Source of the DNA: Mycobacterium paraense
Lineage (GTDB): Bacteria; Actinomycetota; Actinomycetes; Mycobacteriales; Mycobacteriaceae
Direction: 5' to 3'
Assembly: GCF_002101815.1 (NCBI RefSeq)
Contig: NZ_LQPM01000010.1
Coordinates: 248,001-312,000, forward strand
DNA length: 64,000 nucleotides
In this document: positions 55,903 to 61,844 of the stretch, piece by piece
Layout of the letters: each line of letters starts with the position of its first letter
Numbering within the stretch: position 1 is the stretch's first letter
Notes under the pieces: generated by a model
The model's database searches: none
What the model saw: only the letters and a program-made list of their open reading frames with translations
Told to the model about the DNA's origin: nothing
Program-made: the position numbers and the translations under genes

Positions 55903-56280
55903 GTGAGCGTGAAACGCCAAGTGGTTCATCGTGTTCAACGGCTGCTGGTCAACCCGGTCGGCCGCAAGATGCCCGGAGTGATCCTGGAAACTACCGGCCG
56001 CAAGAGCGGGCGGCCGCGACGAACCGCCGTCGGCGGGCGCGTCGTCGACAATCAGTTCTGGATGGTCTCCGAACACGGCGAGCATTCGGACTATGTCCAC
56101 AACATCAAGGCGAATCCCGCCGTTCGGGTGCGCGTCAACGGCCAGTGGCGCAGCGGAACCGCCCATTTGCTGCCCGACGACGACCCGCTGCGCCGGCTGG
56201 GAAACCTCCCGCGGCTCAACAGCGCGGTGGTGCGGCTGATGGGCAGCGATTTGCTGACCATCCGGGTCGACCTGGACTGA
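55903..56280 (+). CDS. Deazaflavin (F420)-dependent nitroreductase family protein (Ddn-like)
   Basis: 125 residues: VVHRVQRLLVNPVGRKMPGVILETTGRKSGRPRRTAVGGRV is the Ddn/FDOR-A N-terminus with the TTGRKSG phosphate loop, then VVDNQFWMVSEHGEHSDYVHNIKANPAVRVRV and RLNSAVVRLMGSDLLTIRVDLD. Uses reduced F420 to reduce quinones or nitro compounds. GTG at 55903 is chosen because the conserved part begins there; an alternative upstream GTG would overlap the terminator. The TfoX gene follows at once. Confidence 0.82.
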   Translation: MSVKRQVVHRVQRLLVNPVGRKMPGVILETTGRKSGRPRRTAVGGRVVDNQFWMVSEHGEHSDYVHNIKANPAVRVRVNGQWRSGTAHLLPDDDPLRRLGNLPRLNSAVVRLMGSDLLTIRVDLD

Positions 56281-56281
56281 G

Positions 56282-56614
56282 ATGGCCTACGACGAAGACC
56301 TGGCCAACCGGATCCGCGAGCTCCTCGGCCCCGAGCGGGGCGTCGAGGAGAAGCGCATGTTCGGCGGCCTGGCGTTCCTGATCAACGGCAACATGTCGGT
56401 GGCGGCCAGCGGCCAGGGCGGCCTGCTGGTGCGGGTGCCGCCGGAGGACACCGACAAGCTGCTGGCGCGCGACCACGTCGGCCCCATGGTGATGGCCGGC
56501 CGGGAGGCCCGCGGCTGGATACGCGTCGACGCCGGCGGGCTGCGCACCAAACGCCTGCTGCAGGGCTGGGTCGCCCGGGGCGTCGGGTACGCCCGCAGCC
56601 TGCCCGCGAAATGA
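56282..56614 (+). CDS. TfoX N-terminal domain protein
   Basis: 110 residues: RIRELLGPERGVEEKRMFGGLAFLINGNMSVAASGQGGLLVRVPPEDTDKLLARDHVGPM is the TfoX_N (PF04993) signature (KxMFGGxxF). In proteobacteria TfoX regulates competence, but actinobacterial single-domain members are of unknown role. ATG one base after the Ddn-like stop, so they are translationally linked. Confidence 0.85.
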   Translation: MAYDEDLANRIRELLGPERGVEEKRMFGGLAFLINGNMSVAASGQGGLLVRVPPEDTDKLLARDHVGPMVMAGREARGWIRVDAGGLRTKRLLQGWVARGVGYARSLPAK

Positions 56615-56658
56615 CGTCGATCGGTTAGCTCCACTGCGGCCCGGGTAAGCGGTGCGGT

Positions 56659-57294
56659 ATGGACGAGCGGGAGCAACTGGTGCGGCGGCTGCTCAAGGTC
56701 GCCGGGACGACCTACGCGGCCGAGGCCGGCATCAAGGTCAGCGACAAGCCGATGCCGCTGTTCCAATTGCTGGTGCTGTGCATGTTGGCCAGTAAGCCGA
56801 TCGATGCCGCCATCGCCATGCGCGCCGCCCACGAACTGTTCAAGGCGGGGCTGCGCACCCCGAAAGCCGTGCTGGCGTCCGACCGGCAGACGATGATCGG
56901 CGCGTTCGGCCGCGCCCACTACGTGCGCTACGACGAAAGCTCGGCCACCCGCCTGACCGACATGGCCGAGCTCGTGCGCGACGACTATGCCGGCGACCTG
57001 CGCGGCATCGCCGAACGCAGCGGGCACGACGTGGCCGCGGCGAAACGGATGCTCAAGGCATTCAAGGGAATTGGGGACACCGGCGCGGACATCTACCTGC
57101 GCGAGGTGCAGGACGTCTGGACCTGGGTGCGGCCGCACTTCGACGACCGCGCGGTCGCGGCCGCGAAGCAACTCGGCCTGCCCACGCAGCCGGCGAGGCT
57201 GGGGGCCCTGGCGCCGCGCGCCAATGCGCGGCTGGCGGCCGCGCTGGTGCGGGCAGCGCTCGACGACGACGTGCGCAGGCGGGTGGCCGCTTGA
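56659..57294 (+). CDS. HhH-GPD (endonuclease III-like) protein without catalytic residues
   Basis: 211 residues, all helical, with QLLVLCMLASKPIDAAIAMRAAHELFKAGLRTPKAVLASD (endonuclease-III-like first domain) and MLKAFKGIGDTGADIYLREVQDVWTWVRPHF as the helix-hairpin-helix. The catalytic Lys position of the GxGRKTA hairpin reads GIGDTGADI, and the catalytic Asp position (VDTHV) reads VWTWV, so both are lost; no Cys cluster for an FeS centre is present. It probably binds DNA without glycosylase activity, or uses different chemistry. A DUF72 gene overlaps its stop (TTGA). Confidence 0.75.
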   Translation: MDEREQLVRRLLKVAGTTYAAEAGIKVSDKPMPLFQLLVLCMLASKPIDAAIAMRAAHELFKAGLRTPKAVLASDRQTMIGAFGRAHYVRYDESSATRLTDMAELVRDDYAGDLRGIAERSGHDVAAAKRMLKAFKGIGDTGADIYLREVQDVWTWVRPHFDDRAVAAAKQLGLPTQPARLGALAPRANARLAAALVRAALDDDVRRRVAA

Positions 57295-58016
57295 CCGTAC
57301 GGATCGGCACATCGGGATGGTCCTACAACCACTGGGTGGATGTGCTCTATCCGCCCGGCCTGCCGTCCGCGCGCCGGTTGGCGCGCTACATCGAGGTTTT
57401 CGACACCGTCGAACTGAACGCCAGTTTCTATCGGTGGCCCAAGGAATCGACGTTCGCCGGCTGGCGCGGCCAGCTTCCCGACGGGTTCAAGATGTCCGTC
57501 AAGGCGCACCGGGGGCTGACGCACTACCGTCGGCTCTCCTCCCCCGAGCCCTGGATCGAGCGATTCGAACGCTGCTGGCAGCTGCTGGGCGATCGCCATG
57601 GGGTGCTGCTGGTGCAGTTGCACCCCGAGCAACAGCGCGACGATGCGCGCCTGGACGCCTTCCTGGCGCTCGTGCCGGATTCGATCCGGGTGGCCGTGGA
57701 ATTGCGGCACCCGTCCTGGAACGACCCGGCCGTCTATGAGTTGCTGGAACGGCGGCGCGCGGCGTACGTGGTGATGAGCGGGGCGGGGCTGGCCTGCGTG
57801 CCGCGGGCCACCACCGACCTGGTGTATGTCCGGATGCACGGCCCGGATCAGGACGCGATCTATGCCGGCTGCTACTCCGAGGATCACCTGCAGCAGTGGG
57901 CCGATCGGATCACCGAATGGGACGGCGACGGCAAGGACGTGTGGATGTACTTCAACAACGACCTCGGCGGCCACGCCGTGCGCAACGCGCTGTATTTGCG
58001 CGGTCTGTTGGGCTGA
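57291..58016 (+). CDS. DUF72 (YecE-like) TIM-barrel protein
   Basis: 241 residues: MTVRIGTSGWSYNHWVDVLYPPGLPSARRLARYIEVFDTVELNASFYRWP is the DUF72 start (GTSGW, E-N-FY), then FAGWRGQLPDGFKMSVKAHRGLTHYRRL, VAVELRHPSW and VYVRMHGPDQDAIYAGCYSEDHLQQWADRI, DVWMYFNNDLGGHAVRNA. Function of DUF72 is unknown; the barrel resembles endonuclease IV-like sugar-phosphate proteins. TTG at 57291 overlaps the HhH gene stop. Confidence 0.85.
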   Translation: MTVRIGTSGWSYNHWVDVLYPPGLPSARRLARYIEVFDTVELNASFYRWPKESTFAGWRGQLPDGFKMSVKAHRGLTHYRRLSSPEPWIERFERCWQLLGDRHGVLLVQLHPEQQRDDARLDAFLALVPDSIRVAVELRHPSWNDPAVYELLERRRAAYVVMSGAGLACVPRATTDLVYVRMHGPDQDAIYAGCYSEDHLQQWADRITEWDGDGKDVWMYFNNDLGGHAVRNALYLRGLLG

Positions 58017-58022
58017 TCCGGG

Positions 58023-60158
58023 TCAGGCGCCACCGACCGGATCGACGGGGGTCCACGCCCCGTCGATGACGTCGGGCGGTCGCTGCGCCTGCAGGCGGTC
58101 CCGCTCGGCGCGTCGGCGCTTGATCCGCAACCTGGCGTCGGCCGGCATGGTGACCAGTTCGTCACAGGTCAGGTAGTAGACATCGTCGACGGCGTCGAAC
58201 AGATCCGCCGCGACCCTGCGAGACCCCAACTCCCGCAAGGTCATCCGCAGCTCGTGGGTGAACCGGATGGTGCTGTCGAGGGCCAACTCCCGCGACTCGC
58301 GCGCGTTGGCGGCCATCCGGCGGGCAAGCGTCCTCGGCGAGCCCGGGTCAACGGGCGCGGCGCCGGTGGCTGCGGCTTCGGCGGCCTCGGCCACCTCGGC
58401 GGCCGCCACGAGCAACATCGCCGGATTGTCGCTGAACACCCGGCCGGCCAGCTCGGCCTCACCGGGCCCGCGGTGCCCTATCCGCGCCACCGCGCCATCC
58501 AGAGCGCCGGCGGCGCCGGGCGACAGCGCGCGGATGCTGCCGACGTTCCCCTCGGCGGCCAGCGCCCGCAACGGCGGGTCGCCGCGCAACGCCGCCGCCA
58601 GCTCGGCGGTTTCGGCCGCGACGCGGGTGCTTTCCACGATCATGCCGATTCCCGAGATCCTGGACGCGGCCCGGCTGTGGTCCAGGGCCGCGGCGGTGAC
58701 TCCGGAGTCGATCAGCCACAGCGCCGTGAGGATCCAGCCCTGGTGGATGCGATCCCGTAGCAGCCGCACCCGGACCTCCAGCGCCGCGTCGGGCAGCGCC
58801 GCCAGCTGCGCGGGGTCGAGGTGTTCCACCGCGGCGGCCGCGCTGTAGGCCCGGGTATCGGGCTTGAGCCGGCGCATCAGGGCCAGCGACCGCGCGGCGA
58901 CCACGGCCTTGGCCATCGACCCGAGCGCTCCCTCGGCCAGCTTCGGCTCGCCGAACGGCAGGACGTCGCCCACCTGCGGCTGGTCGACGAGGGCGTGACG
59001 GGCGACGGCGTCCTGGTCCCAGCCGGGCAGCTGCGCGGCGGCCACCACGTTGGCCGACACGCCGACGTAGGCGCGGTGGCCGAAGACCGCGATGGCCCTG
59101 CTGCCCCACTCGTCGTCGACGACGCCGCCCAGGGCGAGTACGTGGCCCATGACTCGGCTGGCCGTGCGCAGACCGCTGAGCTGGACGTCGAGCGTCATCG
59201 GGGTCAGCGGCCCGGGCAGCGCCTCGGCGAGCCGGGCCGCGCTGAACACGGGGAACCGCGGATCGATCCGGTCGTCGAACTCCCCCTCCATGCCGTCGGG
59301 GGCGGCGCTGCGCAGGTCGTCGGACGGCCGGGGGCGCGGTAACACCTCCACCGGGAGGGCCAGCTGGCGGTCGTGGCTGACGGCACCCGCGGCCTGCAGC
59401 CGGCGACCGACGAGCCCGCGTGCGGTGTCGGCGATCGCGTCGAGCGCGTGCCAACCGAACTCGAAACCCCAATCCTCTTGCACCGCAGCGATATCCAATG
59501 CGGGGGTCAACTGCGGCCAGCTGGGGACCCGATTCAGCCGCGCCCGGGGATCAACGGACCGCAGCAGCCGCCACGCGGTGACCACGTTGGTGGTGTCCGG
59601 GGTGGCCAGATCCACCACGCCGGTGCGGTCGGTGTTCACCGACGAGACGAGGAAGCGCACCAGGTCGTCGAGGTGCAGGACCCGGATCGGCTGGTTGGAG
59701 ACCTTCGCGCGCAGCAGCGTGGCCACCGTGCGGCACACCATCCAGTCGAGCTGTCGGCCGACCGGCGGGGCGATGCGGACGACCAGGCTGGGCGCCCAGC
59801 TGGTGGAGACCAGCTCCTCGGCCGGCCGGTACAGCTCGGGCCTGCCCGCGGCCTGGGAGACGAACAGCAGCCGGGCACCCGCGCGGGCGGCGGCATCGGT
59901 GACGTGCGCGACACCGTCGATGCCCGCGCTGCCGGGTGCGCTGGCGTCGATCGAGGCCAGGTGGACCACCGCGTCGGCCTCGTCGGCCAGGTCTTGCAGG
60001 ACGGGATGGCGCAGCGGCGCGCAAACGAACTCGACGCCGGGATCCAGATAGGGATGGGGACGCTCAGCAATCCCGGTGACCGTGTGCCCAGCAGCCAACA
60101 ACTGCCGTGCGACCAGCCGCCCGACTGCGCCGGTGGCGTCGGTAACCAGGATCTGCAC
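58023..60158 (-). CDS. NAD(P)-binding epimerase-like domain fused to PEP-synthase-like region, Rv1868-like
   Basis: 711 residues. The N-terminal ~250 residues are SDR/epimerase-like (QILVTDATGAVGRLVARQLLAAGHTV, DLADEADAVVHLASID, LLFVSQAAG), with a glycine-poor TGAVGR loop. The rest resembles the central part of PEP-utilising enzymes: GHVLALGGVVDDEWGS, RLLRDRIHQGWILTALWLIDSG, and RFTHELRMTLRELGSRR followed by DVYYLTCDELV and a basic ERDRLQAQRPPDVIDG end. In PpsA- and rifampin-phosphotransferase-like proteins that last segment sits just before the swivelling His domain, which is absent here. GGAGGT at the right spacing supports the GTG at 60158. Corresponds in position and length to Rv1868 (699). 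Function unknown. Confidence 0.8.
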   Translation of the reverse strand: MQILVTDATGAVGRLVARQLLAAGHTVTGIAERPHPYLDPGVEFVCAPLRHPVLQDLADEADAVVHLASIDASAPGSAGIDGVAHVTDAAARAGARLLFVSQAAGRPELYRPAEELVSTSWAPSLVVRIAPPVGRQLDWMVCRTVATLLRAKVSNQPIRVLHLDDLVRFLVSSVNTDRTGVVDLATPDTTNVVTAWRLLRSVDPRARLNRVPSWPQLTPALDIAAVQEDWGFEFGWHALDAIADTARGLVGRRLQAAGAVSHDRQLALPVEVLPRPRPSDDLRSAAPDGMEGEFDDRIDPRFPVFSAARLAEALPGPLTPMTLDVQLSGLRTASRVMGHVLALGGVVDDEWGSRAIAVFGHRAYVGVSANVVAAAQLPGWDQDAVARHALVDQPQVGDVLPFGEPKLAEGALGSMAKAVVAARSLALMRRLKPDTRAYSAAAAVEHLDPAQLAALPDAALEVRVRLLRDRIHQGWILTALWLIDSGVTAAALDHSRAASRISGIGMIVESTRVAAETAELAAALRGDPPLRALAAEGNVGSIRALSPGAAGALDGAVARIGHRGPGEAELAGRVFSDNPAMLLVAAAEVAEAAEAAATGAAPVDPGSPRTLARRMAANARESRELALDSTIRFTHELRMTLRELGSRRVAADLFDAVDDVYYLTCDELVTMPADARLRIKRRRAERDRLQAQRPPDVIDGAWTPVDPVGGA

Positions 60159-60268
60159 CTGGGTCCACCTCCCCCAACGTCCAGTCTCGACAATAGGCAA
60201 GTCACTAGCACTTACGCGAGCGTTACCCCGGTAGCAGCGCGATGGCCTGCGCTGATGTTCCCGGTCGG

Positions 60269-61753
60269 CTACCGCAGCGTCGCGGCGCCGTCCGCGCTGA
60301 CGGCAACTTTGGCGCCACCGATATCTTCCCGCACGGTCGCTTCGGCGGCAGCGGGGTCGGCGATGACGGCCAGGGTGCGCGACCCGTCGGGCGTGCGCAC
60401 CGAGACGAAGGCCTTCTCGGGCTTTCCGTCGCGGTCGAACGGTGTCGTCCACGCTTCGACGGTCCCGACGCCCTCCCACTCGACCAGGCCGTCGCGGGTG
60501 GGCTCGCGGTCGACCGCCGGTTGGGCGTCCTCCCAAAGGAATTGGGCCGGCGGCTCGGTGCCGTAGATGCCGAAGCTGTGTTTGGTCAGGTAGCCGCCGT
60601 TCGCGGTGATCAGGGCGCGGCGTCCGGGGTTGGCCACCAGCAACTCGGCCACGGTGGCGATGGAATGCATCACGTAGTTGCTCCACGGCCCGCCGGCGAA
60701 CGTCAGCCCGCCGGTCACGGTGAGCGGGCGGGCGGGGTCGTCGGCGCTCAGTCCGAGCTCGGCGGCCGCGACTTGGACCGCGGACGGGAAGCAGGAGTAC
60801 AGGTCGACGTAGTCGACGTCGTCGACGCCCAGCCCGGCCAGCTCGAGCGCCCGCGCGCCGGCGATCCGGATGGCCGCCGAGCGGTGCAGCTCGTCGCGCT
60901 CGGCGATGGCCGGGGTGTCGTGGGCGTCGGTGCCGGCGTGCGGGAAAACCCACCGCTCGGCGGGGACGTGCAGGCGCTCTGCCTGCTCGACCGAGGTCAA
61001 GATCAGCGCGGCGCCCTGGTCGACCATGTTGTTGGAGTTCATCAGCTTCGTGTAGGGCCAGCTGATCATCCGGTTCTGCGGTCCGGGCCGCCGGATTTCC
61101 TCGGCGGTCACCGGTTTGCGGATCCACGCGTGCGGGTTATCGACCGCGACGGCGTTGAACCGCGCCCACAGCTCGGCGATGCGCTCGAGATGGTGCTCGA
61201 CCGACTCGCCGTTGGCGATGCGCAGCGCCTGTTCGAACAGCGGGTAGACGTAGGCCGGCCGGTCGAGCCCGATCCTGATCTCCGCGTCGCCGGCCATCGG
61301 GACGTCGTCGCCGCTGACCGGGGCCATCGGCACCGACTCGTCCTGCAGGGTCCACTCGAGTCTGCCGCCCCGGGCCCGCAGCCCCCGGCGGGTGCGCCAG
61401 GTTTCGGCGCCGGCCAGCAGCACGACGCCGGCCCGGCCCCGCTGGATGTCCAGGCACGCCTGGTTGACCAGCGACTGCGGCACGTTGCCGCCGACGGGGC
61501 TGTACAGGGTGGTGACGTCCTTGGCGCCGATCCGCTGGGCGAGCAGCAGACCTGGGTCGCGGTAGTGCGCCGAGAGCACGTTCACCACGCGGATGGAATC
61601 CACCGCCCCGAGCAGCCGGGCGTCCGCCGCTTCGCGGGCGGCGGCGGCCATCAGGTCGACCGGTTCGACCGACCGCGTAGCCGGGTCGATGTCGCCCCGG
61701 TGATTGACCTGGCCGTAGCCGATCAGCACCGGGGTTTTGGGGTCGACGGTCAT
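60269..61753 (-). CDS. Thiolase family protein (acetyl-CoA acetyltransferase-like), Rv1867-like
   Basis: 494 residues, equal to Rv1867. PVLIGYGQVNHRGD begins the fold; SLVNQACLDIQRGRAGVVLLAGAETWRTRR holds a Cys near the thiolase nucleophile position, DLYSCFPSAVQVAAAELG is the SCP2-type second motif, and VTGGLTFAGGPWSNYVMHSIA the GG-loop. The classic C-terminal His/Cys pair is not recognised clearly, so thiolytic activity needs proof; SCP2-like condensation or retro-aldol chemistry is possible. ATG at 61753. It lies 92 bases after the CaiB gene with two hairpins between. Confidence 0.82.
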   Translation of the reverse strand: MTVDPKTPVLIGYGQVNHRGDIDPATRSVEPVDLMAAAAREAADARLLGAVDSIRVVNVLSAHYRDPGLLLAQRIGAKDVTTLYSPVGGNVPQSLVNQACLDIQRGRAGVVLLAGAETWRTRRGLRARGGRLEWTLQDESVPMAPVSGDDVPMAGDAEIRIGLDRPAYVYPLFEQALRIANGESVEHHLERIAELWARFNAVAVDNPHAWIRKPVTAEEIRRPGPQNRMISWPYTKLMNSNNMVDQGAALILTSVEQAERLHVPAERWVFPHAGTDAHDTPAIAERDELHRSAAIRIAGARALELAGLGVDDVDYVDLYSCFPSAVQVAAAELGLSADDPARPLTVTGGLTFAGGPWSNYVMHSIATVAELLVANPGRRALITANGGYLTKHSFGIYGTEPPAQFLWEDAQPAVDREPTRDGLVEWEGVGTVEAWTTPFDRDGKPEKAFVSVRTPDGSRTLAVIADPAAAEATVREDIGGAKVAVSADGAATLR

Positions 61754-61775
61754 GCGACTGAACCTATCGGACGTC

Positions 61776-61830
61776 CGGTGTGCGGCTGGCCGCACACCGA
61801 GGCGCGAGCGTGCGGCCAGCCGCACACTCG
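61776..61830. repeat. Twin inverted-repeat hairpins between CaiB and thiolase genes
   Basis: CGGTGTGCGGC-TG-GCCGCACACCG (61776-61799) is an 11-bp perfect palindrome with a two-base centre. CGAGCGTGCGGC-CA-GCCGCACACTCG (61805-61830) is a 12-bp one with one mismatch. The cores GTGCGGCTGGCCGCAC and GTGCGGCCAGCCGCAC are reverse complements, so the pair is also a larger inverted repeat able to form one long stem or two hairpins. It lies in the 91-base leader of the thiolase gene and may be a terminator/attenuator or REP-like element. Confidence 0.7.
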
Positions 61831-61844
61831 GTGATAAGGAGGCG

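Noticed and set aside
58023..61127. Extension of the Rv1868-like protein to over 1000 residues
   Set aside because: The upstream part is antisense-like Arg-rich sequence inside the thiolase gene; GGAGGT and GTG at 60158 mark the real start.
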